Positions 18,857-26,349 of a stretch of DNA of 64,000 bases are shown here, in pieces (position 1 is the stretch's first letter; every line of letters starts with the position of its first letter). The stretch comes from a virus. Location: the IMG/VR virus record IMGVR_UViG_3300036770_007174, positions 28,336-92,335 of that record. One strand, 5' to 3'. The translations under genes were made by a program, and so were the position numbers. The notes below the pieces were generated by a model. The model was not told where the DNA came from. It did no database searches and saw only the letters and a program-made list of their open reading frames with translations.

Positions 18857-19874
18857 GGCGATCTTTCCTCCCGGCATCCAATCGCGCGAGTTTGTAATCA
18901 GGGAGAACGCGGCCAAGACGGTCCTCGCGTCGCTTGTCGTGGGCGCCATCGAGGGGCGTGGCCGGTGGCTCGCGCCTCGCCATATCTATCGGCTTCGTCA
19001 GTCGGTCGTTGAGGCAACTGATCCAGCGGATAGGCTGGCCTACTATCGCCGGGTGCCGAGGGCGTCAGAGGAGGCGGCCTACGCTGACAATAGTCGCGAG
19101 GGGGCCAGGGACGAGGCCATACGTCGAGGCCTGATACCGCTAAATGCGATGGTGCTAAGGACCGATGTCAGCGTGACATCGATGGAGGGACGCTATGCGC
19201 TGACGGAGGACTTCACGCGCCTGTTCGACCCAGCGTTGAAGGACGCAGCCTTCGATGCTGCCGCAAGAGCATGGCAGGGCAAATACCTGTCGGGCGCCGC
19301 GCTCGCCCGGGCAGCGGTCCTCCAGGGAATTGACGCCGGGGGTGTAGAGATCGCTCTGCCACAGGGTGGTGCCGTGGTGCTTCCTGCCGGTGAAAGCCCC
19401 GTCATGACGAAGCACGTGGTGGAGCAGTTCGCGAAACGTTTCTTGGTCAACCCGGTTGTAGTTTGGATCAGCGACAGCCGCGAGAAGGTATACCAGCACG
19501 ACACACTCGTGAAGGCGATGCAGGTGCAAATGGACGCCGCACGGCTGCTACCCGATGTGGTCCTCGTCGACCTTGCTCCCCCGGGCAGACAAGGACGTCT
19601 CCTTGTCGTCTTTGTGGAGGTTGTCTTTTCAGATGGTCCGGTGGACGAAGGAAGGCGCGAGCAGCTCTGGAAACTCCTGGAGGCAAGCCCGAAGGGCTAC
19701 AAGCCCGAAGATGCGGCTTATGTTACAGTCTACACGGACAGGACCAGTTCCCGCCCCGCCGCCAGGGCACCGCGTGAACTGGCCTGGAATTCATTTGCAT
19801 GGTTCGTTACAGAACCGGACTGCATCGTTCAGTACAGGGGTGGGCCGCCGGTCATGCTGGCATCGTTGCTTTGA
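18738..19874 (+). CDS. BsuBI/PstI-family type II restriction endonuclease
   Basis: The 378-residue protein has the C-terminal BsuBI/PstI catalytic block: LPDVVLVDLAPP (about residues 272-283), then RLLVVFVEVVFSDGPVDEG (about 289-307) and RREQLWKLLE. The N-terminal half contains RLEAIFPPGIQSREFVIREN and a Lys/Pro-rich lead. The start at ATG 18738 lies 119 bases inside the methyltransferase gene in another frame; starting later would cut into conserved sequence near RLEAIFPP. It cleaves unmodified DNA and pairs with the upstream methyltransferase. It is the last gene before the prophage border, and its 3' end appears intact. Confidence 0.85.
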   Translation: MAKLAKPLTKKATVTPKKALLQEGPLPPLLPVDEIRTRLEAIFPPGIQSREFVIRENAAKTVLASLVVGAIEGRGRWLAPRHIYRLRQSVVEATDPADRLAYYRRVPRASEEAAYADNSREGARDEAIRRGLIPLNAMVLRTDVSVTSMEGRYALTEDFTRLFDPALKDAAFDAAARAWQGKYLSGAALARAAVLQGIDAGGVEIALPQGGAVVLPAGESPVMTKHVVEQFAKRFLVNPVVVWISDSREKVYQHDTLVKAMQVQMDAARLLPDVVLVDLAPPGRQGRLLVVFVEVVFSDGPVDEGRREQLWKLLEASPKGYKPEDAAYVTVYTDRTSSRPAARAPRELAWNSFAWFVTEPDCIVQYRGGPPVMLASLL

Positions 19875-20042
19875 CACGTTTTCGTCGGAGACCCTTACCC
19901 TGGATGACTGCGAGTGCGATGCTATTGACGGTTGGGTGACGACGAAGATCCGCCTCCGGGCGCCCCAGTGCGATGGCTACGGCGGTCAGCATGACGACGG
20001 CGCTGGCGATGACGATGATGGTCGCTTGCAGTTCCCGCAGAA
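19875..20042. other. left prophage border region
   Basis: These 168 bases separate the endonuclease gene from the last gene of the minus-strand integration operon, so the left attachment site should lie here. No tRNA gene is present. A 10-base word GAAGATCCGC at 19944-19953 recurs at 63158-63167 in the right border region and is a weak core candidate. Confidence 0.4.
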
Positions 20043-20426
20043 CTACTCGCCAGATACTGGTTTGCTCCACTGCACTCCCACCCCCTTCATCAGCGCTGGC
20101 AACGTCACCCCCTCCTCCTGCCGCCCCTCCAGGATCGCCTCCACGATCGCAGGCGCAAGCAGCGTCAGCCGCAACACGTCGCCGACGTATGTCCGGTCCA
20201 GCTTTTCGGCCCGCGCGATATCGGAGACGGAGGCGTAGGTGCCGTCGTCCAGAAGCCGCTTCCACCGGAAGGCCCGCCCCAGCGCCTTCAGCAGCGACGG
20301 ATCGGCGTTGGTCGCAAACTGCCGCGGCGCGGTGGTCAGCACGGACCCTTCCGGCGACACCACCACCTTCCGCCCGCCCCGCTTCCGGATCGCCAGCGGC
20401 ACCCGCACTGTCACCGTGTCGGCCAT
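20043..20426 (-). CDS. HTH protein of the integration operon
   Basis: The 127-residue basic protein contains a helix-turn-helix-like stretch, SVSDIARAEKLDRTYVGDVL (about residues 67-86), resembling the HTH of ParB/KorB proteins. Its ATG overlaps the recombinase stop as TGATG. A gene of this size and type is often found right after DUF2924-linked serine recombinases, and a role as accessory directionality or regulatory factor is an inference. It ends at the left prophage border. Confidence 0.7.
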   Translation of the reverse strand: MADTVTVRVPLAIRKRGGRKVVVSPEGSVLTTAPRQFATNADPSLLKALGRAFRWKRLLDDGTYASVSDIARAEKLDRTYVGDVLRLTLLAPAIVEAILEGRQEEGVTLPALMKGVGVQWSKPVSGE

Positions 20427-21760
20427 CAGGCTGCCTCGCGCATTGCGTCGCTACCCCGCAGGTCCCGCACCAGGCTCGACAGCCCGTCGACCCGCAGCTT
20501 GATGTCCGCGCCGGTCGGGCCAATGGTCACCCGCTCCACCAGCAGCTGCACCAGCCGTGCCTGCTCGGCCGGGAACAGCTCATCCCACATCGGCTCTAGC
20601 TGCTCCAGCGCCTCGCGGACCTCGGCCTCAGTCACGTCTGGCGCCTCCTCGCGGCAGGCTTTCCAGGTGCCAACGATCACCTCCGGCTGCCGCACCAGAG
20701 CCCGGACCTGGGCAAGCACCACCTGCTCGATCTCGGCTGCGGCAATGCGACGTACGATGTCCGGGTTGGTGGTGTTCTGATCCTTCAGCACCGCCTGCGC
20801 CACGTAGTAGCGGTACTGCCTGCCGCCCTTGCGCGTGTGCGTCGGCGACAGGGCACGACCATCCAGCCCGAAGATCAGGCCCTTCAGCAGCGCCGGCGAT
20901 TGCGCCCGGGCCTGGTTGGCCCTGACTCGCGGGCTGACCTGCAGCACGGCGTGCGCCCGATCCCAGAGGTCCCGAGACACAATGGCCTCGTGCTCGCCAG
21001 CGTGAATCCTCCCCTTGTGCGGCGCCTCGCCCAGGTAGGTCCGGTTGGCGAGTAGCCGGTAGAGGTAACCCTTGTCGATCGGCATCCCGGTCTTCGACAG
21101 GACGCCCTGCTGCCGCAGTTCCTGGGCCAGCTTTGTGGCGGACCTAAGCACGACGAACCGCTCGAAGATCGCCCGCACCTGCCGGGCCTCGCTCTCGACC
21201 ACGATAAGCTTGCGGGCCTCGACCCGATAGCCGAGCGGCACCTTCCCGCCCATCCACATGCCGCGGGCGCGGGACGCGGCGAACTTGTCCCTGATTCTCT
21301 CGCCAATCAATTCTCTTTCGAACTGAGCAAAGCTGAGCAGGATGTTCAGCGTCAGTCGGCCCATCGAGGTCGTTGTGTTAAAGGATTGAGTGACGCTCAC
21401 AAACGTGACGTTGTGCGCCTCCATGGTCTCGACGAGCTTCGCGAAATCCGTCAGCGAGCGGCTGAGCCGATCGATCTTGTGAACCACAATGACATCGATC
21501 CGCCCTTGCTCGATATCGGCCAGTAGCCGCTTCAGCGCCGGACGCTCCAGGGTGCCGCCCGAGAAGCCTCCGTCATCGTAGTAGTCCGGCACCTCGATCC
21601 AGCCTTCCTGGCGCTGGCTGGCGATGTACGCAGCGCAGGCATCGCGCTGGGCGTCCAGCGTGTTGAACTCCTTCTCCAGCCCCTCGTCGGTGCTCTTGCG
21701 GGTGTAGATGGCGCAGCGGATCTTGCGGATCTGCGCGGTGGCCGCGGATTTCTTGCTCAT
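20426..21760 (-). CDS. int: large serine recombinase (phage integrase)
   Basis: The 444-residue site-specific recombinase has the resolvase catalytic domain at the N-terminus: RCAIYTRKSTDEG with the nucleophilic Ser of YTRKS near residue 18, DGGFSGGTLERP, VVHKIDRLSRS, and the ERELIGERIRDKF helix. A recombinase domain (GYLYRLLANRTYLGE) and a zinc-ribbon/coiled-coil C-terminus follow. It integrates and, with a partner, excises the prophage between short attP/attB cores. Start ATG 21760 overlaps the DUF2924 stop as ATGA; upstream in-frame sequence is the shadow of DUF2924. About 440 residues is at the short end for large serine integrases. Confidence 0.9.
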   Translation of the reverse strand: MSKKSAATAQIRKIRCAIYTRKSTDEGLEKEFNTLDAQRDACAAYIASQRQEGWIEVPDYYDDGGFSGGTLERPALKRLLADIEQGRIDVIVVHKIDRLSRSLTDFAKLVETMEAHNVTFVSVTQSFNTTTSMGRLTLNILLSFAQFERELIGERIRDKFAASRARGMWMGGKVPLGYRVEARKLIVVESEARQVRAIFERFVVLRSATKLAQELRQQGVLSKTGMPIDKGYLYRLLANRTYLGEAPHKGRIHAGEHEAIVSRDLWDRAHAVLQVSPRVRANQARAQSPALLKGLIFGLDGRALSPTHTRKGGRQYRYYVAQAVLKDQNTTNPDIVRRIAAAEIEQVVLAQVRALVRQPEVIVGTWKACREEAPDVTEAEVREALEQLEPMWDELFPAEQARLVQLLVERVTIGPTGADIKLRVDGLSSLVRDLRGSDAMREAA

Positions 21761-22227
21761 GCCAGCCCCCGTTGGTTCTTGAGGCCGAAGAAGGTGAAGC
21801 CGTTCCACCGGGTGCCGGTGATGGCGCGGGCGACGGCCGACAGGGACTGGTACGGCCGCCCCTCCCATCCATAGCCGTTGGCGAGCACGGTCACTGTTTG
21901 CTCCACCCCTTTCCACTCGCGGATGAGGCGGGTGCCAGCGATCGGCTTATCCTGGTGGCGGATGCGGCGGATGATGGCGTTGCCACCGTCCAGCTGCTCG
22001 CCGATGGCCTCGAGCTTCGCCACCGTCTCGGGCTTGAGGCCGCCGTATGCAAGCTCCTGTATGCGGTAAGATAGCCGGCTCTGGATATACGTCCGGCTGA
22101 AGGGCGGCGGCTCCTTGCCGAACAGCTCACGCCATTGCTGCTTCAGCTGGGCGATGGGCATGGCGTGCAGCGCGGCCAGCCGCGCCAGGACCGTGTCCTT
22201 GGGGATGGAAGTGATCAACGTGGTCAT
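21757..22227 (-). CDS. DUF2924 domain protein
   Basis: The 156-residue protein fits DUF2924 along its length: LAALHAMPIAQLKQQWRELFGKEPP, SRLSYRIQELAYGGL, GTRLIREWKGVEQTVTVL, YEGRPYQSLSAVARAITGTRWNG-like block and FFGLKNQ. This family is nearly always encoded just before a serine recombinase in alphaproteobacterial prophages; a DNA-binding accessory role in integration is plausible but unproven. Both ends overlap neighbouring genes by four bases (ATGA). Confidence 0.85.
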   Translation of the reverse strand: MTTLITSIPKDTVLARLAALHAMPIAQLKQQWRELFGKEPPPFSRTYIQSRLSYRIQELAYGGLKPETVAKLEAIGEQLDGGNAIIRRIRHQDKPIAGTRLIREWKGVEQTVTVLANGYGWEGRPYQSLSAVARAITGTRWNGFTFFGLKNQRGLA

Positions 22228-22463
22228 GCGACTCCCTTTCTCTTGGGGTTCGCATGGACGCGCTGCCGGGCGGTGGAGTGTAGGCGAATGTCTCCACGCT
22301 CCCGAGCCTGGGCGGGGCTGTTTGCACTTTCCGCGGCCATGCGGCTGCGCAGCCGCAGGATGCCCAAGGCGAGGATGGCGCAGACCTCGCGGAGGTCGGG
22401 CGGCAGTAGGGTCGGGAGGGCAATCGAAGGGCGCTGCGGGGTGTGCATCGCGCTACGATACAC
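22224..22463 (-). CDS. small hypothetical protein heading the integration operon
   Basis: The 79-residue protein contains LLPPDLREVCAILALGILRLRSR and ends in a basic tail. Its stop overlaps the DUF2924 start as ATGA. I recall similar small proteins ahead of DUF2924 and recombinase genes, so it is kept as real. Its start lies 29 bases from a 12-base palindrome (22492-22503) that may be a repressor operator. Function unknown. Confidence 0.65.
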   Translation of the reverse strand: MYRSAMHTPQRPSIALPTLLPPDLREVCAILALGILRLRSRMAAESANSPAQARERGDIRLHSTARQRVHANPKRKGVA

Positions 22464-22491
22464 ATTGGCACGCCGTCGGGGAGTGCGTATT

Positions 22492-22503
22492 TGTAGCGCT
22501 ACA
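22492..22503. promoter_or_regulatory. perfect palindrome, likely repressor operator for the integration operon
   Basis: TGTAGCGCTACA is a perfect 12-base dyad located between the repressor stop and the first gene of the leftward integration operon. Related words occur in the repressor/Cro intergenic region, and a weaker one (8 of 12) at 22446-22457. This suggests that the CI-like repressor silences the integration operon. Not tested. Confidence 0.55.
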
Positions 22504-22526
22504 TGATGCGCCGCGGATTCGGCGCG

Positions 22527-23303
22527 TTACGACCCGATCTGCCGTCCCAGCCAGATCACGCGCCCAACCACGGTGAGGTCCTCCGGACGTATCCCGTGCT
22601 GCGCCTCGTATGCCTTGTTGTCCGACAGCACGACCAAATGTTTGCTCGCGAGATCGACCTGCAGTCGCTTCACCTGCAATCCACCATCGGTGCGAATGAC
22701 GTAGATGCCATCCTTCCGCTGGGGCCGCTTCTGCCCGAAGTCGACCAGTACCGTGTCCCCCTGGCGCAGGGTTGGCTCCATCGAATCGCCGTCGACGGCG
22801 ATCACGGCCAAGTCCTCGAGTGGTGCTGCGGTCACCGAGCGCACCCACTCTTCGCGAAAGGCGATGCGGTAGATCACCGTCTCGTTGTCAATTTCGCGGC
22901 CAGGGCCGGCCGAAGCGCGTGTGTCGTAGACTGGCAAGAGCGCCCAGGAGTCCCCTCCCATGCTGACGATCTCAGCGGGGAGGTTGCCAGCAGACGGTGA
23001 TCGTGGTGCCCGCGGCTTGCGGCTTGTCCGCTGATCCAGAAGGGCGGAGGCCTGCTCAGCGGTTGTGACCGCGCCTTGCAGTGCCGGCGCATCCTTGCCG
23101 AACAGCAGCGCCTGCCAGGTGATCCCCAATGCGGCGGCCAACTCGCGTGCTGCCCGCGGCGTCAGGGGGCGCCGCCCGCTTTCATAGGCTCGATAAGTGG
23201 CCTCCGGAACGCCTGACATGCGCGCCAGTTCGGCGCCACTGCCAATGCCATGCTCCTCCCGGAGCCGCTTGAGACGGTCTGCTGTCGATTCCATGCGTTG
23301 CAT
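22527..23303 (-). CDS. CI-like phage repressor with S24 peptidase domain
   Basis: The 258-residue protein has an N-terminal XRE helix-turn-helix (RLREEHGIGSGAELARMSGVPEATYRAYESGRR, residues about 14-45), a linker, and a LexA/CI-type S24 domain. The catalytic Ser174 lies in GDSMEPTL and Lys212 in LQVKRL. It keeps the prophage silent and is expected to self-cleave when RecA is activated; Ala-Gly pairs at 105-106 and 132-133 are possible cleavage points. It is divergent from the Cro-position gene. ATG 23303 is used; ATG 23294 is an alternative start. Operator-like words lie just upstream. Confidence 0.9.
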   Translation of the reverse strand: MQRMESTADRLKRLREEHGIGSGAELARMSGVPEATYRAYESGRRPLTPRAARELAAALGITWQALLFGKDAPALQGAVTTAEQASALLDQRTSRKPRAPRSPSAGNLPAEIVSMGGDSWALLPVYDTRASAGPGREIDNETVIYRIAFREEWVRSVTAAPLEDLAVIAVDGDSMEPTLRQGDTVLVDFGQKRPQRKDGIYVIRTDGGLQVKRLQVDLASKHLVVLSDNKAYEAQHGIRPEDLTVVGRVIWLGRQIGS

Positions 23304-23305
23304 TA

Positions 23306-23339
23306 TGTAGCGCTTTCTGCGCGCTTGTGTAGCCCTAAA
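23306..23339. promoter_or_regulatory. two operator-like half-palindromes in the repressor/Cro switch
   Basis: TGTAGCGCT at 23306-23314 matches nine consecutive bases of TGTAGCGCTACA, and TGTAGCCCTAAA at 23328-23339 matches 10 of 12. They lie between the divergent repressor and Cro-position genes, 22 bases apart (two helical turns), as expected for cooperative repressor binding. Confidence 0.5.
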
Positions 23340-23393
23340 ATTTTCCTACTTCAAGTCTTGTGAATGTGCCGCGACAGTCTGTATCTGTTGCGC

Positions 23394-23717
23394 ATGAGCC
23401 CCAGCGCATCCCTCCGGTCCGCAGCCGCCGTCAGCGACCCCGCCACCACCGGCGATGAGGTGCGACGCCGTGCGGTGGCAGCGCCGGTCATCCCGCCGCG
23501 CAGCTTCGCCGAGGTGATCGCCCTGTGGCCGAGCGCCGCGGAGCTGGCCGAGGTCCTCGATGTCGAGGCGGTCACCGTGCGGGCCTGGCGCAAGCGCGGC
23601 ATCCCCGCCCGCTACTGGACCGCGGTCGCCCGGGTCGCGCGCCTCAGCAACCGCCCGGTGGATGAGCGGCTGCTGGCCGAGATCGCGTCCATCCGCAGGA
23701 GCCGCGTCCATGGGTAA
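23394..23717 (+). CDS. Cro-position HTH regulator
   Basis: The 107-residue protein has a helix-turn-helix region: FAEVIALWPSAAELAEVLDVEAVTVRAWRKRGIPARYW. It diverges from the repressor and opens the early rightward operon, so it probably acts as the Cro-type antirepressor. ATG 23394 is preferred over GTG 23364. It overlaps the next gene by eight bases. Confidence 0.75.
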   Translation: MSPSASLRSAAAVSDPATTGDEVRRRAVAAPVIPPRSFAEVIALWPSAAELAEVLDVEAVTVRAWRKRGIPARYWTAVARVARLSNRPVDERLLAEIASIRRSRVHG

Positions 23718-24132
23718 GGCATCGCGCGACAAGGGGCTGCGCCGCGAGCGGGCCATCGTCGAGATCCACACCAAGTCAGGGTTGCGGGCCGAGCGCGTGC
23801 CGCTCTCCGGAGCCAGCCGCTACCGCGGGAATGGTGCGGATGTTGACCTCTACATACGTGGCACCCAGCCGCTGAAGTCCGAGGTCAAGGCGCGCGGCGA
23901 GGGCACCGGCTTCCGCACGCTGGAGCGCTGGCTCGGGGACAACGACGCTCTGTTTCTCTGGCGCGACCGTGCCGCCCCCTTCGTGGTGCTGCCCCTGCAC
24001 GTCTGGCTCGAGGTCGCCGGGCGCAGCGCCCGCGCGGATGCGGATGGCGATGTCGATCGGCGGGAGCGCCGACGCGGTGTCGAACTCGGTCCGGTCGCGC
24101 CCACCGATCCCATCGCCCGCCAGGTTGCCTGA
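23710..24132 (+). CDS. Holliday junction resolvase-like PD-(D/E)XK nuclease
   Basis: The 140-residue basic protein shows KGLRRERAIVEI, AERVPLSGASR, a GADVDLYI block and SEVKARGEGTGF; the Asp of DVD and the ExK of EVK fit the Hjc-like PD-(D/E)XK nuclease fold. This suggests resolution of branched DNA during phage replication or recombination. Length is normal for Hjc-type enzymes. Direct homology to archaeal Hjc was not tested. Confidence 0.7.
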   Translation: MGKASRDKGLRRERAIVEIHTKSGLRAERVPLSGASRYRGNGADVDLYIRGTQPLKSEVKARGEGTGFRTLERWLGDNDALFLWRDRAAPFVVLPLHVWLEVAGRSARADADGDVDRRERRRGVELGPVAPTDPIARQVA

Positions 24133-24159
24133 CCCCAGCCCCGCCACCCAGGAGTTTCC

Positions 24160-24636
24160 ATGACGAGCAACCGCACCACCCTGGCCGAGCTGCGCACCAT
24201 GGACGTGCAGCAGCTGGCCGCCCTCCCCATCGATCATCTCGCCCTGCTCGCAGACGACGTCGCCACGCTCAAGTCCGATGCCAAGACGCTCGGCGACAAG
24301 CTCGCCACCGCGCTGCACAGCCGCTTCGGCGACCACGCCGCGGTCACCCGGCGCATTGAGGGCAAGGACACCGGCCGCGTGCGGTTCCAGGTCGGCGGCT
24401 TCGAGATCGTCGCTGATCTGCCGAAGCGCACCGAATGGGACCAGAGCCGGCTGCGGGACGCCGTGGCCGTCCTGCGCGGCTGGGGCGAGGACCCCACCGA
24501 CTATGTGGCGGTCGAGATGAGCGTCCCCGAGAGCCGCTACGCCGCCTGGCCACCGCGCATCCGCGCCCTGTTCGAACCGGCCCGCACCGTGGGCACCGGA
24601 CGACCGACCTACACCCTCAGGAGCACCGAGCCATGA
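24160..24636 (+). CDS. hypothetical early phage protein
   Basis: This 158-residue protein has no recognisable domain. It has an N-terminal heptad-like segment (LRTMDVQQLAALPIDHLALLADDVATLKSDAKTLGDKL) and a compact C-terminal half. Its stop overlaps the next start (ATGA), placing it in the early recombination operon. Function unknown. Confidence 0.7.
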   Translation: MTSNRTTLAELRTMDVQQLAALPIDHLALLADDVATLKSDAKTLGDKLATALHSRFGDHAAVTRRIEGKDTGRVRFQVGGFEIVADLPKRTEWDQSRLRDAVAVLRGWGEDPTDYVAVEMSVPESRYAAWPPRIRALFEPARTVGTGRPTYTLRSTEP

Positions 24637-24839
24637 ATTCCTTCGTCCCCCTCGGCCAGCGCGTCCGCGACGCCGGCGACCAAGCCGTGCCGATGCTGGT
24701 CGACATCATCATCAAGGCCGCCGCGCAGGCGGGCATGGCCCTCGATGCCCTGAGCGAAGAGATCACCTCGCGGGACCTCGAGGAGGTCGACCGCCGGCTG
24801 ACCAACGTGCTGCGCATCCTGCTGACGGGAGAGAAGTGA
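24633..24839 (+). CDS. small hypothetical phage protein
   Basis: The 68-residue, mainly helical protein (VDIIIKAAAQAGMALDALSEEI) starts inside the upstream stop (ATGA) and ends in a TGATG overlap with the next gene. It is kept for its tight coupling and consistent GC-rich third positions. Function unknown. Confidence 0.6.
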   Translation: MNSFVPLGQRVRDAGDQAVPMLVDIIIKAAAQAGMALDALSEEITSRDLEEVDRRLTNVLRILLTGEK

Positions 24840-25021
24840 TGCACGAGTTGCGCATCCAGGTCGCCATTCCCCTGGCGGGCGACGCCATGGCCAGGGCCAA
24901 GGACGTCGCGGCCTTTGAGCCGACGCTGGACAGCTTCACCGAGGCCGTCGCGCGCGCCGGCGGGCAGATCGAGGTGGACGTCGTTAAGGCCAAGTCGCGG
25001 CCGAGCCGGGAGGTGGTGTGA
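24839..25021 (+). CDS. small hypothetical phage protein
   Basis: The 60-residue protein has one mixed alpha/beta stretch (LRIQVAIPLAGDAMARAKDVAAFEPTL is split here as LRIQVAIPL and DAMARAKDVAAFEP). It is coupled by TGATG overlaps on both sides to the 68-aa gene and the ATPase gene, so it belongs to the recombination operon. Function unknown. Confidence 0.55.
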   Translation: MHELRIQVAIPLAGDAMARAKDVAAFEPTLDSFTEAVARAGGQIEVDVVKAKSRPSREVV

Positions 25022-25806
25022 TGGCCATTTCCCTTGCATCCCTCCGGCGCGGTGGTGAAGCACAGCCGCCCCGGCTCCTGGTCTATGGCGTCGCCGGTGT
25101 CGGCAAGACCAAGCTCGCGGCGGCCGCACCCAACCCGGTGTTCCTGCAGACCGAGGATGGGCTCGGTGGCATCGACGCCGCGACCTTCGGCGTGCTGCGC
25201 AGCTACGGCGACGTCCAGGACGCGCTGGACGTGTTGTATGGCCAGTCGCACGATTTCCAGACGGTGGTGCTCGACAGCCTCGACTGGCTGGAGCCGATGA
25301 TCTGGCAGCACACCTGCGCGATCCAGCCCACCCCGTGGGCGTCGATCGAGCAGCCGGGCTTCGGCAAGGGCTACACCGCCGCGGTCGATACCTGGCGCGG
25401 CTTCCTCGACGGGCTGAACCTGCTGCGCAATGAGCGTGGCATGGGCGTGATCCTGATCGCCCATGCCGACATCAAGCGCTTCGACAGCCCTGAGACTGAA
25501 CCCTACGACCGGTACCAGCCCAAGCTGCACGCCCGCGCCGCGGCGCTGGTGCAGGAGCACGTCGATGCCGTGCTGTTCGCCAACTACCGGATCAGCACGC
25601 TCAAGTCCGACGCCGGCTTCGGCAAGAAGGTCGTGCGTGGCGTGAGCGGCGGCGACCGGCTGCTCCACACCACCGAGCGACCCGCATACCTCGCCAAGAA
25701 CCGCTTCGGCCTGCCCGACACATTGGCCCTCGACTGGCCGGCGCTCGCCGCGGGCATCCCCTTCTACACCGGAGAGACCGCGGCCGCCGCGGAGGAGGTC
25801 CACTGA
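25021..25806 (+). CDS. phage RecA-core ATPase (Sak4-like/AAA_24)
   Basis: The 261-residue ATP-binding protein has Walker A YGVAGVGKTKLA (about residues 21-32), a beta strand with TVVLDSLDWLE (Walker B, about 80-90) and VILIAHADIKRF. Together with the DUF669 gene immediately downstream, this is the usual layout of phage single-strand annealing or recombination modules. Start ATG 25021 overlaps the upstream stop (TGATG). Sak4-like recombinase versus a more general phage ATPase cannot be settled without a profile search. Confidence 0.75.
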   Translation: MAISLASLRRGGEAQPPRLLVYGVAGVGKTKLAAAAPNPVFLQTEDGLGGIDAATFGVLRSYGDVQDALDVLYGQSHDFQTVVLDSLDWLEPMIWQHTCAIQPTPWASIEQPGFGKGYTAAVDTWRGFLDGLNLLRNERGMGVILIAHADIKRFDSPETEPYDRYQPKLHARAAALVQEHVDAVLFANYRISTLKSDAGFGKKVVRGVSGGDRLLHTTERPAYLAKNRFGLPDTLALDWPALAAGIPFYTGETAAAAEEVH

Positions 25807-25807
25807 C

Positions 25808-26347
25808 ATGGCCCAGCTCAACCAGCATTTCGACGCCAACACAGTTGAGCCAGCCGCGCCCTACGAGCTGCTCCCGCCCGGGCGATACGTCGCGCAGATT
25901 GTGCAGAGCGAGATGCGCCCGACCAAGGCCGGCAACGGCCAGCTGCTCTGGCTCGAGCTCGATGTGCTCGAAGGCGCCCACCAGGGCCGCAAGATCTGGG
26001 ATCAGCTCAACCTGGTGAATCCGAACCAGCAGACGGTGGAGATCGCGCAGCGTGCGCTGTCTGCGATCTGCCATGCGGTGGGGCAGCTCCAGGTCAGCGA
26101 CAGCGAGCAGCTACACCTGCGGCCGCTCCAGGTGACGGTCGCGGTCGAGCCCGACAGCCGGGACAAGCATCTTCAGCCGCACGAGCAGCGCAAGCAGAAC
26201 AAGATCAAGGGCTATGCTCCGCTCGGTCCTGCGGCCGCCGCGCGTCCCCCTGTGCCGCAGTCGAGCGCGCCGCGCACGGCTCCTCCCCCGCCGCGTCCGG
26301 CGCCGGCAGCGGCAGCCACCACCCCGCCCTGGCGCCGTGCGGGCTGA
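25808..26347 (+). CDS. DUF669 family, single-stranded DNA-binding-like protein
   Basis: This 179-residue protein has YELLPPGRYVAQIVQSEMRPTKAG-type and LWLELDVLEGAHQGRKIWDQLNL-type blocks typical of DUF669, found next to phage recombination ATPases. An OB-like single-stranded DNA-binding role is inferred from that pairing. The C-terminal 40 residues are a Pro/Ala-rich disordered tail, as in many SSB proteins. Confidence 0.75.
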   Translation: MAQLNQHFDANTVEPAAPYELLPPGRYVAQIVQSEMRPTKAGNGQLLWLELDVLEGAHQGRKIWDQLNLVNPNQQTVEIAQRALSAICHAVGQLQVSDSEQLHLRPLQVTVAVEPDSRDKHLQPHEQRKQNKIKGYAPLGPAAAARPPVPQSSAPRTAPPPPRPAPAAAATTPPWRRAG

Positions 26348-26349
26348 CC

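Noticed and set aside
19875-20042. Short membrane-like minus-strand frame in the left border
   Set aside because: It lacks a start codon near its hydrophobic part and is interrupted by the prophage edge; not enough support for a gene.
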